Assembly (NCBI GenBank): GCA_035041965.1
Contig: JAPYMA010003061.1
Coordinates: 1-64,000, forward strand
From: Anisakis pegreffii
Lineage: Eukaryota; Nematoda; Chromadorea; Rhabditida; Anisakidae
Direction: 5' to 3'
Length of the DNA stretch: 64,000 bases
The notes below the pieces were generated by a model, which worked only from the letters and a program-made list of their open reading frames with translations, was not told where the DNA came from and ran no database searches. Positions 50,801 through 62,941 of the stretch are shown here, one piece after another; the first letter of the stretch is position 1; each line of letters begins with the position of its first letter. Position numbers and translations under genes: made by a program.

Positions 50801-53800
50801 TCGTTTGAGCGAATGCCCATAACGGCAGATCTTGATCATCGACAATGAACTGCCCGATTGTACCACGGAACTTATTCGTTGCAAGACCCAACTCATCGGC
50901 CACCTTCTGATCACAACCGAATTGGATTCGTGTTTCACCGGGTACCGTATTCAGAATCACATTCTCGTTATCGGGTGTTGTTGGGAATGTAACCGTAGTT
51001 GGTTCATCGACAGCTCGTACCCCCTCACCACTGATCATTTGACGTTGGCCAACGGTTAATGTTACCTGATCACCCACTCTGAAATCGCCATTATCAGCAT
51101 ATTGTTTTCATTTTCTCTGTAAAGGTTTAATAGCTCATTTTATGTGGAACATCCATGGAGCATAGCGTAAAGTGGAATGCCCAATCGAATCATAAACTTG
51201 CTAAGGATACTGCCGTCTACTGCTTAACAAAAGTTGAAGAGAATTGCCCAGAAGAAGGTGATGGGTGGTTTATATTACACAAAAAGGTGTAAAATCTGGA
51301 CGGTATTCGATATCATTTGAATGGATGAACGAAGTCCGTAAAGATGAAGGCTACAATATTAGATGGAAGACTACATCGATTGCGCTATCTTACCTAGAAG
51401 CAATCTGATCTAGACCATTTTGTTTCTAAATTACGAAAAATCATATTCAATACAGAGCAAAAGAATTCCCATGCCGGGAATCGAACCCGGGCCGCGTGGG
51501 TGAAAGCCACGAATCCTAGCCACTAGACCACATGGGATTAGTAGAAATCTCTGATAATGTTACTAATCCAATACTAATTACTAATTGTGAATGTTACTAA
51601 TTGCTATTAATTTGATTACCTATAGTTAATAATTAATTAATAACTAATTAATTTGTTACTAATCCGTGAGAATATTACTAATTGGCATAATATCATTTGT
51701 GGATTTGAATGGTTCGAGATTGATCAGAGACAGGAGAAGGTGCTTGTGACGATACCTGTCCAGGTGAATGTTATACCAAGTATCACGATCTGCTATAGTG
51801 ATGTAGTTGACGGGATGCGTATTGGTCACCATGCGTGTTTCACCACCGATATTCCAATGAGCAACAACACGACGATCACGTAACTCTAACGCAATATATT
51901 CAGAGGCTTGCGTTCGTTTGGATTTGGTACGTGTTAAGAATATCAGTGAGTCTGGTACGTCGATGGCTGGACGGTATTTGACTGTGATGGTGTTGGATGG
52001 TGATGGGTGCATTGGAGAGATGAACGAGCGACGACACAGACCTGTTTCATCGGATTTGACTGAGATGCGAATCTGAAATACGAACAATGTTACTGGCAAT
52101 CCGATTTCTGGAAGCAATTTGATGAAAGTAAGTGATTTTGAAGTCTTTTTGGAACATTTCAATCTTTCACATACAACATATACATTGAAAGACATTTAAA
52201 CGTTCTGATGGTTTATTGTAATGAACACTAACTCTTGAAGCCATTTCACGCGCTTCTTTGATCTTATTCTTCAACTCATCAATTCTTATTCCCAAATCTA
52301 TGATTCTCTCCGCATCACTGTCGGTTTGTGCTCGAACATTTTCCACTTTTTCCATCGCTGATTTCAATTCGTCATTAGCTTCACGAACTGAAAATCGTTC
52401 ATAAATACTGATAGAATCGGTAGGTCTCATTGACTTCTGCTTTATGTTTCATTGAACACAAAAACAAAATTCTTATAAGCAGGCGATAAAAAGTCAACTG
52501 ACCGCTATCGGTTGCGTCTCGAATACTTTGACCAGCGAAATCCTTCAATTTCGCTGTCTCTTCGTCGATCTCCGCGATTTGCGCCACAAGCTCTTCGGCT
52601 TTATTGTGCGCATCCTCGGCACGTTCTTCCGCATCCGCAGCAACATTCACCAGACCGGTCATACGGTCATGCTGATCGTCGAATATTTGATACTGATCTG
52701 AAGTTTCGCTCACAATATTGGTCGCATCAGGGAGCATAATATTGCCTCAGTAAAAACTGTGATACTCCGATGGCGCTGTCAATCAAATGAAAACTTCATA
52801 AACAACACAGAATTCCGTACCTCCAACAGCAGTTTTCTTTTTGATTGCACCGTCTATAAAATCTTTCATTGTAACTAAGCGATCCTCACACGAATCGCGT
52901 TCCTCTTGCAAGTCATCCAAACTCAACTCATCAGATTCCATCCTCAACTTTATGCTAGCATTCTTAGCTTCCGATGCCAAGTTGACCATTGATGTATCGG
53001 AAGTTGGATCTGCATCGATATAAGCATCTTCAGCTGCCTTCTTTGCCTCCTCTGCTGCACGGCTTGCGTTTTTCAGGGCTTCCACTATTTCCTTATATGA
53101 ATTCGATGCTTTGATCGCATTCTCGGCAGCCAATTTTGTATCCACAAAATACCTGAAAACATGCTGTTTATACGTGAATGTGAGCGATCCAAATTTGTTG
53201 TATTTATCAAATAGATTAAATTTGACAACAATGATGTTCTACATTTCTAAGTCACTCTTCTTCATTACAAATATCATTTAGAAAATAGTGTATTGTTCAG
53301 TTGGGAAGGTATTCGATAAGAATGTGTTTGAATGTGTATGTGCTCGATGGATTATTCGTTTGTTTTCATATTCTTGCTTTAATCAATCTATTTGCATGCG
53401 AAACTTATTGAGGAGTTGAGTATGTATAAGTTCTTCACAATCAATTTTGATGGTCCCATTGTGAAGCAGCACGGAATAACGAACCCTTGAAGACGTTGTG
53501 CTTCATCAGCAAGTTCCTTCGAATGTTTAGCGCTAGCATCGACATATTCACGTCTATACTCGCCAAGCAATTGCGCATATTTATCTGCTTCATTCTGGCA
53601 TTTATCAATACCGATTCTCAGTGCAGGCAGAAGAGTTTCATTGATATGCTGCAATAAGAATAAAATCATTTAAATGAGAACAAATTTTCGAGTCACCTCC
53701 ATTATTTGAATTAGAAATTTAAAGTTGGAAATCCAAACAAACACTGTATTTTTTGAAAGCATCAAGAACACACCTGCTGAAAGGTGCTGAATCCGGAAAT

Positions 53801-56800
53801 TATCAAACGAAAGGTTCTAGTAGCATGAGCCTACGTGGGCTTAGCATCAGTCTGACCCTAGGTGTTAGATCAAGTCTAAACCTAACAACAGGCACGGGCT
53901 TAAGCCAGTTTGAGCTTTTAAGCTGCTGAGCACTTTATCAATGTAAATTTCAAGGAGAATTATAAAAATTTGCATTTAATGAGTTTTGAAGTCAATGCAT
54001 TCAAAAATTCACCTTCGCATCATCGTAGATATTCAAAATCTTTTCAGTTTTTGCCGTTATAACTCGATCTTCAGCTTCTGCAATCTCATCGTTTGATTTC
54101 GCAAGGATTTCAGCAATGCTCGATGCAACCTCATTGAAACGATCAATTCGTTTGGCCACAACTGTCGCGATTTTATTCGCTGATACCGTGTCCTGTCTAG
54201 CACTATCCCAAATCGTATCACGATAATCTTCAATCCACTGACGGAATTCATTCAATCGCTCCTTCAGATTTTCAAATGTTGTATCGTTCAGTTTGTGTGA
54301 TGTAATTTTCTTGACCAATTCGAGAGCTTTCCTGAACAAAAAAGTTATACTTTCAAATCGATAGTTTCATTCTCTCGATTAGATAATTGTTTGCGACATC
54401 CAGCTCAATTTCTTTCCAAAAAATATGCATTTATATGGAAATGTGATGTGTTGTCTCGGAATAATGGTTGCAAATGTTGAGAGCTGTTTTGCTAAAAAAG
54501 ATTAGAAAATTTTTTGACAGTTGAACTTTCAACACCAGTATCCCCCCATCCATTTGATTCTAGTCATGAATTAATTTCAAGCAAATTGTAAGGGAGAAAG
54601 AGAACGAACTCATATTCGATTACTCCTCGATTGTATCGCTTCTCGATATAAACTCCGCGTTCTTTCGTCGCATTCAAGTAAACATTTGCCTCAGTAATCC
54701 AATAATCAATGGATGTCGCGTCATGCTTACCACTGCCACCATGCTTAGTGTAATGCTTCAACTGTTGAACCAACTTCACCAAACCAGCATATTCTCGTTG
54801 AACATCTTCAGATAGTTTCAAGGTCTTCTCAACGACTTCGTTCATTGCATTGCCAGACTTATTGCTTCGTTGCAAAAGGAAATTCGCTTGATCAACAGAC
54901 GCATTCGCTTCGCTAATGTAACGATTCTTCGGTCCCATCCCCGACAACATGTCTTCCACATCACCTTCACTCACTTTTATTGTGTCTAACATGGCCAGCA
55001 GTCCTGAAGTTCCATCACTTTTACGCATTGAGCTCTTATATTCAAATGATTTGAAGCATTGCATTATAGGCAAGATCGCGAGGATAGTCTTCTAGTTGAG
55101 AAATAATGCTAAGAGATTAACAGATTTCATATTCACTCATATCAATAAGGTAATGGATAACGGATTACTCTTCCAGTGAAGTTTTATAACTTTCAGAACT
55201 ATAGTGACGTTTCGAAAACAACACTTTCATTTTTTCCTAATATGATAATGTCACCATAAGACTGGAAAATGAGTATCGCGAACGCTACAGAAAATCATTT
55301 CAACTAACCTTCAGTAGTATTACCAATCCGTGCAACTCTTTTCCAAGGAATTGGTTTGAGTGTTGAGAAGTTCTGTGCAGCTAGGGTCTCTTCTAGTTCA
55401 TCAACTGCAAACATCAACTCTTTGGTGCAGCCTTGATCACACGACGAGCACACTCCGCGAACGAAGGCATGCCGTTCTTGACACAGTGAACAGTCACGAC
55501 CAGTTACTCCTTCGCGACATTCACACTGACCTGTCACCTAAAATTCGGTTTCAACTGACACTTAGAAATCTCTGCTCTTAATTCTCGATCGATATCTGAA
55601 TCACAACAACTCGAAAAGAATAAATTTACAATCAGGGATGAATTGAACTCAACATCAGTTAATATTGATGGCTATTTTTGAGTACACCTATAGTGGTAAG
55701 CAGTAATGCCTAACTTCCAAAGCCCTCTCGAAAAAATGTCAGAGCAACATTGAGTAGCCGCAGCTGATACCGGAACGACAGTTTTTTCCGGATCTAGATT
55801 GCTGAGAGGCCGGAGCGGATCGGAACAACTTTCGAATCCAAGGAACGAACTACACAGAAACGAAACTATGATCCGAAAACAACGATATGAACCAACTGTG
55901 AAACTAACCGGGTCACAAGAGCCATGTCGAGATCCATCCGGATGGCAGGCACACTCCTTGCACGATCCACCCAACACATTCGGATCACCGAAATATCCAG
56001 TAACACAACTCTCACAATACATCCCTGTATAACCCGGCTTGCATGCATCACACAAATACCCACGACCATGACTTACTGATACACAAGTCTCACTGAAACT
56101 ATTCTCGGCCAATGGACATGCACATTTACTGCATGCATTTGCACCTCCAACCAACGCATCGCCATGATATCCTGGTTTACAATAGTGACAATAATCACCA
56201 AATGTGTTGTGTTCGCAGTTCTGGAAAAAGACATTTTCAGCATCAATTTAGGGGTGTTCCGTATTCATATTCAGCAGTGTGAGACCCAAATAGTCTTATT
56301 TTATTGCATTATTTGATGATGATCACTTTTTCCGTTTTAAATTCTGGTAATGGAATCAATTGGCAATGATTTGATCTTATCAGTATCACCCTGTATGGAT
56401 TCAGTGGGTTTGATTGACATGAACACTCACCGTGCATCGACACGTTTCTGGATCACAAGTCTGTGAATGACCATTGCAAGCGCACGGCTCAGGCCAACCA
56501 ATAAGTGCCAAATCATTTACACTATTCAGATAATCCGGCTGTCGCTTCCGACAGTAGCCATCTGCCGGATCTTGACACGAATTACCAGCATAGCCTTGGG
56601 GACACTCGCACATTTCAACACCAATAGCAGTCGCATTCACCATGTCGGTTGTATTCTCCCAAACCGCAACGTCAATACTCACTTCTCTAACAGATGCCGC
56701 ATCACCCCTAAATCAAGAGAAGTTTCATTTGGTATTGTCCAAAAGACTCACGACATCAAGAATTGCTTTAAAACTGTTCAGTGAACACTTCTGTGAAATC

Positions 56801-59800
56801 ATTATCTCCGTGACTGCATTATGAATTTAGTTTACTTGAATCTGACTTCGACAGAATCAGTCACATAAAAATCCGACATCTGAATGCTTCGTTCATACAG
56901 TGATATGTAATTCACCTCGATGGGTAATTGTACGTAGCACGAATGTAAATGCCTTGAACATTTTGCAGTGCGACCATTAGTTGTTTCCTAGTGACAGGCA
57001 CATCAGGGCTGAGACGTGAACGCCATTGATTTTCATGCAATCGCACTTTGTAGATTCCATTCTCGCTGATTTCATCGGGTATATGTTCCAATATTATTCG
57101 ATGGTTTCCAACCTGCAAATGCAATCAATATTGTTATACCACTCTGCAAATCGACGTTTATTTCTGACTGTGCAAAAGCCACAAAAATATGCTGTCAAAT
57201 TACATTCATATTGAGAGCAAATGCATTTTTCCTATTTCGAATGAAAATTTAGATCATCATATCATATCGTTAGATCAAAATATTTACTTATGCACAGTTG
57301 CGAACAATTTCTTTTGCGTCGAGTACGTTCCAAAAGTGTGGATGAAAAACTTACAATGATAACTTGTGCAAAATAACGAAAGTAAGCAATATCCGGAAGA
57401 ACTCGATTAATACCACGACGATTGTCGTCATTCTCAACTTTGAAACGAATGAAACCATTATACGACGCAGTGCGATCACCCAAAAATGACTTCGGCAATG
57501 GCCTAAGATAATAATCGTTACTATCATTAGCATTCAATGATACTCATGAATGTCCACAAGCCTGTCGATTTCTCTCTTTAATCTTTATTATCGATAAGTA
57601 TTCAACGGATATTATGTGGTGTTTCTGGCAAGGTATAATTCTTAATTCTTGGCAGAGTTTGTTGAAGGAAATTAACAATAAAACGAACCAATAAAGTGGT
57701 GTAGCATCAGTTGGATAGCTGTTATATCGTGCTGGATGTTCCTTCAGAATATTGATATTATGTTTTTTGTTATAGTATTCCCATGGTTCTGAGAAGACTA
57801 CCTGCAATGGAATTATGAATGATTGCATGAAGAGCTGTTATGATCTGCATTAACTATCTTCTTATATCGATGATGGGTCCAATTTTCGAGGGCGTTAGTC
57901 CGTTATTTATTCAAAGAGCCTTTAGCAGAACTTTACAATAGAACAGAAACGTTATGAGAAGAAATATGCTATCTTCAACGCTGAAGCATGTCACGGATAT
58001 CCTCAAAATAGAGGAATTTTTTTTGATGTGATATATTAACCTGTCTGTCTTGGGCATAAACTTGTTGCCAAACAAGACTGCTTTGAACACAGAAATTTGT
58101 TCGATTGAAACAGAAGCATTCTGTACATCCGAAGGGATTTGAACGATCTAAACTGAAGCTGGAAACGTCACACATATCACACTTCAAGCCCTTCACATTC
58201 TTCTGAAATTTTTAGATATTGACGCAAGGAGAAGATCAACTGTATGATAAAGAATGACATGGTAGATAAAAAGATTGATTCAGTCGATCCAATTACAACT
58301 TTGGATGAAACATTTGAAAGTGCTACTATAAACTTCCAGCTGAAAGAAGAATTCTGGGCTTTCAAGTTCATATTTTGTGAAGCCGCTCCAAAATATGTCA
58401 TGCAATGATCCGAATGAAACTCGATGCATGCATAGAATCATTTAAACTCAATGAGTCGAACCAACCTTGCAAGGGCATTGTCCATTCTCATCACAAAGGC
58501 AAGACCCATCCGGGCCACACGATTTTGGATCTGTTCCGGACAGGTCACAATTGCATGCTTTACATTCTGGGAAATTATAGAATCCATGTGTACAATGATC
58601 GCATTTCAAGCCAACGTACTCTGTGTGACATTTACACTGAAACACGACGATGCGATAACTATTCGAACTTACTAAAAATTCCTCTCAGAGGTCCAAAAAA
58701 CAATTCGGCAGATCACTTGATGGGTAATTGAATCTCAGAAAATCACCATCAAATGTTTGTGAAAATGGTTAGCTGTTTCTTGGCACTGTAACAGTGAAAC
58801 TGTTTGATCAATAATTTAACTTCCAATATAACCCAATAAGGTAAATCAATCAAACCTGTCCATTCAGTGGGTTACAATCAGATCCATCAGCTCCAACTTC
58901 AGAGCAATCGCACAATGTGCATCCCTTCAGTGGATGATAGTTCCATGCATTCTTGGTACAATTTTCACACATTTCACCGACCGTATTCGGTGGACATACA
59001 CAATCGCCAGTAACTGGATCACAAACTTGACCTGGTGCCGGACAAACTTGACACTCTGAAACGATCACAATTACTTTCCAATCAAATCAGCTGGTCGTGA
59101 GCGTAAAAAGCAAAAAATTTGAATAGAAAATAGCTTCACGGTAAATGTTCAGAAATTTGATTTGATAGCGATTCCGTGGCAGTTTTAATTATGCAGTCGG
59201 GTTCAATGGCAATAGAATAAAGCCAAAAAAAGACCTTTACAACCAGTTTCATCAAGACCGTAATGATTCGGTGCACACTGATCACATTTCAGACCTGTGA
59301 CACCTGGCTTGCACGCACATTGTCCTGAATGCATATCGCACAGTACGCCATCTGAGCCTTGTGGATCACATCCACACGCCTATAAAATCGATCAATTTTG
59401 AAAGTAGAGAACCAACTTCCGAGGTGATAAAAACCTCAACCATTCGATTTCTTACTAATCCAAAAACATATGGTCATTTTCTCACAAGCTAAATAATTCC
59501 GTACATGACGGATAGAATATTCACACAAACCTGACATCCACTCCCAGATGTGATATTGAAGAAGCCATCTACGCATTTTTCGCACATGTTACCATCAACA
59601 TTAATACGACATTCACATTTACCAGTTACATTGTCGCATCGACCGTCATCAATCGAACCGTAAATATTACACTGACAAAACTGACATCCGGTATCAGTGA
59701 AGTTGAAATAACTTGCACGACACATATCACACTGCTTACCGAATACACCCATTTTGCATTGACACTGAAAAAAATCACTTAGGTAAGCTCATATAAGCAT

Positions 59801-62800
59801 TCAAACCGTATGTTGAACAAAATTCTGATGAGTGAGATTGATATCTGTAAGAATCAGGAACAAAAATTTAAATAGAAGTAGAAAAATTGTTCACCTGTCC
59901 GGATACTTGATCGCACTCTACACCAATCGAGCCAGTTGAGTTACAGTTGCACTCTGGACAGTAGTTTTCAATATCTCCATGACCAGCCTACAGAATGTTT
60001 TGATGAAAAAAATAAATATTTTGACGGGACAAAGACGAAGGATGTTGCTTTAAATTTCTTTGGTATACAAGAGTAAACATCAAAACGAACCTTGCATTTA
60101 TCGCACTGCATACCCTCGTAGTTTTCAAGACATTCGCATTCACCCGTCAAAGTATCGCAACTAGCAGATAGTGCACCTTGAAATTTGAATCAGTGTATTC
60201 ACAAGCAAAAATTCTCACTCGCTGTCTGCGAAACAAAAGCTCGAGAATGAGCAAATTGGAAATTAATTGAAATATGTATTTGCATATCCCACTGATCACT
60301 GGTGATCATTGTGAATCACCATTCCTAGAAGACAATTTTGTCGTTCTGCAAGACAGTGAACTGTAACCAGAAAGATTCAAAGTTGGCAATCGAAGATGAA
60401 ATGAATGAATCGGATGTATAAGTTAGATTATCAAAGACCGATTCGGAAATAACCACCTTTCGGGTGACAACCACACGAGGTGCATGACTTATCCTTCGCA
60501 CTGCCCCAGTGATTCTCTTTACAAACTTCACAGTGATCTCCTTCCGTATTATAAATACATTTCAAGCATTTTCCTGTCGATCGATTGCAGTTACCGATTG
60601 CCATCGGGTCGATGTTACCGTTACATTCGCATGCTTTACATTCACCATCCTTACTCAGCGGATCTCCATAAAAACCATCTGCGCATCTGAAAAACAAGAA
60701 GCGAACTGAAATTTCTGGCATGTCTCATCATTATTGAATCATTTGATATTGCGACAACATTGTTCTTCAGTTTCAGTGTAATTCACAATTGATTTCCCGT
60801 TCTTGTGAATTGATATTCTTTTCAAATGCAAATTGCTACTTTTGGTTTTTCTGAACTTCAGCTGTTGTTTTTCATAAACACCATGCAATTTGTTTCATCT
60901 GATTTTAGGAGGGCAGAATGTGCACATGCGAACAATAATTTCAACATCATCGCAACATGTCGAATACATTTGAGAATTCCGTCATTCTATAACTCAAAAA
61001 TAAGAAACTTTTTGAGAATGGTATAATGAATAAGATACATTTCACATTTATTTCCATCGTAACCAGTTTCGCAGGCCGTGCAAACGTATGCATCTTCGCC
61101 CGATGCTGCAGCACCTCCAACAACCAACTGAGTTAACGTACATTCAGGTGAATGATTGTTTTCGATTGTTGGACATGCACATGGACGACATTCTCCACGC
61201 TCACCACCCAACGATGGATTGCCGTAATGACCAGGCAAGCATCGTTCACATCGAGGTCCGGTTGTATTGTGCTGCAATATTTAGTTGTTCTGTGATCACG
61301 ACAACTTAAGATTCAAGAAAAAACTCAAGAATGAATTTCTGCTGAGAGATATTAATGAAATTTGAGTCGTACTTCTGCTTAGAAATGCATTTCAGAAAAT
61401 AATTTTGCACGATATGCTATCGGTTACACTGTTTCTCTCACGAAATTTCCACATCATTGCTACAAATCTATCTCATTGAAGTTCTCATATTACTTTTGAA
61501 AATTCACTGTGGACTTCGTTACTTGATTGCATGTTCTTACAAGGACTTTATGCTTTTCCCACTAAGATCAAAATTCGAACACATTTCATCAATACTTTTT
61601 CACCTTTAGCCGATCAAAATTCCAACTGACTGTGAAACCGATTCAGGGAAAGCAAATATGACTTCTGAGAAAAAATCCTAATGTTGCTCAGAATCGAATG
61701 AAAGTGAGACTACCTTGCAGTTTGTGCAATGTCCTGTGAATGGATCACATTCATCCGAATGTCCTTGACATATACATTTCTCACATCGTCCACCATACAG
61801 CTGATTATTCACTCGTCGATATCCGGGTTTACATTTCTGCAATTCACTCATTTCTGTTCGTCAATCCATTAAAAAAATGCCAGCATCACAGACATTCGTT
61901 ACAGATAACAGTTCGAATTCAGAGTACTTGGCAACATCTTGACCATAAAGGTTGAATATTGCATAATCGCGAATCTCGAATAAATCATCAAATGATGAGG
62001 CATGAATTGGCTCGACACGATCTTTCAGTTACTACGACTACTACGCAATGGTATCCAAAATGCAGAGGGATGAAGTATAAAATAGCAAGTTTTTTTGGGG
62101 CGCATTTAGATTCTTGATGTTGCATGATACAGCAATTCCTGTAAATGCGCATGACACACATTTCTGGGAATATATTTCGATCATTTGACCAACGCGATTA
62201 ATCCGAAGATAATTTATAGCACAACTAACCTCACAGCTATTACCAGCGAAATTTTCAGGACATTGACACACTTCAACACTTCGCATCAGATTGTTGCTTA
62301 AGGATGGTGCTGTTGACTTGAGCACATCTTCTTCGTTCACATCACTCGTTACGGTTGGTTCAACGGCTGTATCCAAAGCTAGGCCATAAATGCTGAAATT
62401 TGAAAATCACAGTGATAACAGGCGATGTAAATCTGTGAATCGTGATGCCCACAAAATATCAGTGCCCTTATCATGCAAACATGATGAGATGAGATCGGAT
62501 ACTGCAACATTCACCGTAGCAGGCCATGTTCCAATTCCGCATCATCCTCTCCGTGTAAAATTTACTTCATCAATTTTGACGATTTCAGTGATTCCAAAAA
62601 ATGTGATCGGTTCCAAGATTCCCATCACAGTTACAATTTTCGATGGAATTACATTCTCACAATTTCTCACCCATTCACAATTGCTATTGTTGCAGTTCAA
62701 TTTGTATGAATGCACCAATGATTAAACAAACATTTTCAGAAGCATTATCAAAGACGAACAATTAATTCAACTTTCATGCTACTTATCGATATTTCTGAAT

Positions 62801-62941
62801 ATCGAGAGAAATATTTTAACCAGTTTCATCTACGACAAATCCTTTCCCTCCTACCATTGCTGAGCTCAAAACGATAGAGAATTCTGAATGATTTCTAATC
62901 ACCTGATAAGAATGACTTGACGGCTATCTAGCGCGAGCAGC
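41350..62941 (-). CDS. lam-3: Laminin alpha chain, alpha1/2 type, 5' end missing
   Basis: Basement-membrane heterotrimer subunit. From 44 traced exons (about 2,650 codons) the order is: end of a first laminin IV domain, LE (EGF-like) repeats, a second IV domain, more LE repeats, coiled coil of about 565 residues, LG1-LG5, stop TAG at 41352-41350. Two IV domains with this LE spacing, and [14 protein letters not shown] and [13 protein letters not shown] landmarks, match vertebrate alpha1/alpha2 and so C. elegans lam-3, not the alpha5-like epi-1. Phases agree at every junction except within the exon 55091-54610, one base too long. LN and the first LE repeats must lie beyond the right edge or in undetected exons after 62960. 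The first exon, 62941-62903, is tentative. The symbol is assigned by chain type, not by a search. Confidence 0.9.
44831..48225 (-). other. Large laminin intron before the hinge exon
   Basis: Holds no exon I can support. A CAA/ACA-rich low-complexity tract lies at about 46485-46550 and the rest is AT-rich. Its size compared with other introns of the gene makes it a candidate place for regulatory DNA. Confidence 0.4.
51466..51537 (-). tRNA. tRNA-Glu (anticodon TTC)
   Basis: Read on the minus strand the 72 bases fold into a full cloverleaf. The acceptor stem TCCCATG/CATGGGA is perfect, the anticodon arm is CGTGG-CTTTCAC-CCACG with anticodon TTC, and the T arm is CCGGG-TTCGATT-CCCGG. The internal promoter boxes TGGTCTAGTGG and GGTTCGATTCC are intact. 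A TTCTTTT run just downstream would end polymerase III transcription. The gene lies in the laminin intron 51755-51079, on the laminin strand, and decodes GAA. Confidence 0.96.
51540..51690. repeat. TTACTAAT-type AT-rich tract
   Basis: Irregular repeats of TTACTAAT and TAATTAATT fill about 150 bases upstream of the tRNA within the same laminin intron. Confidence 0.6.
52233..55091 (-). other. Laminin alpha: coiled-coil domains I/II
   Basis: Exons 55091-54610, 54331-54013, 53648-53485, 53152-52821, 52745-52503 and 52387-52233, about 565 residues rich in Glu, Lys, Ala and Leu heptads (for example [19 protein letters not shown]). This segment assembles with beta and gamma chains. The first exon needs one base fewer in the TTT at 55050-55052 (AAA on the coding strand) to stay in frame between its two parts and to meet the phase of the next exon. 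Confidence 0.8.
55309..56220 (-). other. Laminin alpha: last LE repeats before the coil
   Basis: Exons 56220-55909 and 55537-55309 encode [47 protein letters not shown] and [15 protein letters not shown]. The block ends in the Cys-pair CSSCDQGC that marks the junction to the coiled coil, where the three laminin chains are normally disulfide linked. Confidence 0.88.
56431..57801 (-). other. Laminin alpha: second laminin IV (L4) domain
   Basis: Exons 57801-57689, 57502-57355, 57112-56916 and 56707-56431. Landmarks are [50 protein letters not shown] and [12 protein letters not shown], then [13 protein letters not shown] at the return to an LE module. The domain is inserted in a split LE repeat, as in vertebrate alpha1. 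The acceptor and donor phases agree. Confidence 0.88.
58062..62941 (-). other. Laminin alpha: end of first IV domain and middle LE repeats
   Basis: Exons 62941-62903 (tentative), 62392-62230, 61836-61714, 61271-61039, 60686-60457, 60176-60091, 59987-59895, 59764-59531, 59379-59235, 59055-58856, 58636-58466 and 58202-58062. The second begins [12 protein letters not shown] and ends [16 protein letters not shown], the exit from a laminin IV domain. About eleven eight-cysteine LE modules follow (for example [28 protein letters not shown]). LE modules form the rigid rod of the short arm. The final module is split by the next IV domain, as usual. Confidence 0.85.

Larger units (their letters stand above)
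48226..52072 (-). other. Laminin alpha: LG1-LG3
   Basis: Exons 52072-51756, 51078-50740, 50558-50390, 50304-50194, 50031-49813, 49624-49464, 49264-49156, 48938-48787, 48608-48423 and 48311-48226. Each LG sandwich ends in a Gly-Cys step ([18 protein letters not shown]) after an FVGG or FIGG strand. LG1-3 carry integrin-binding surfaces in known laminins. LG3 contains RRRQKR (49188-49171), a furin-type basic site. The acceptor of 50031 is AATCAG and less certain than the rest. Confidence 0.82.
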
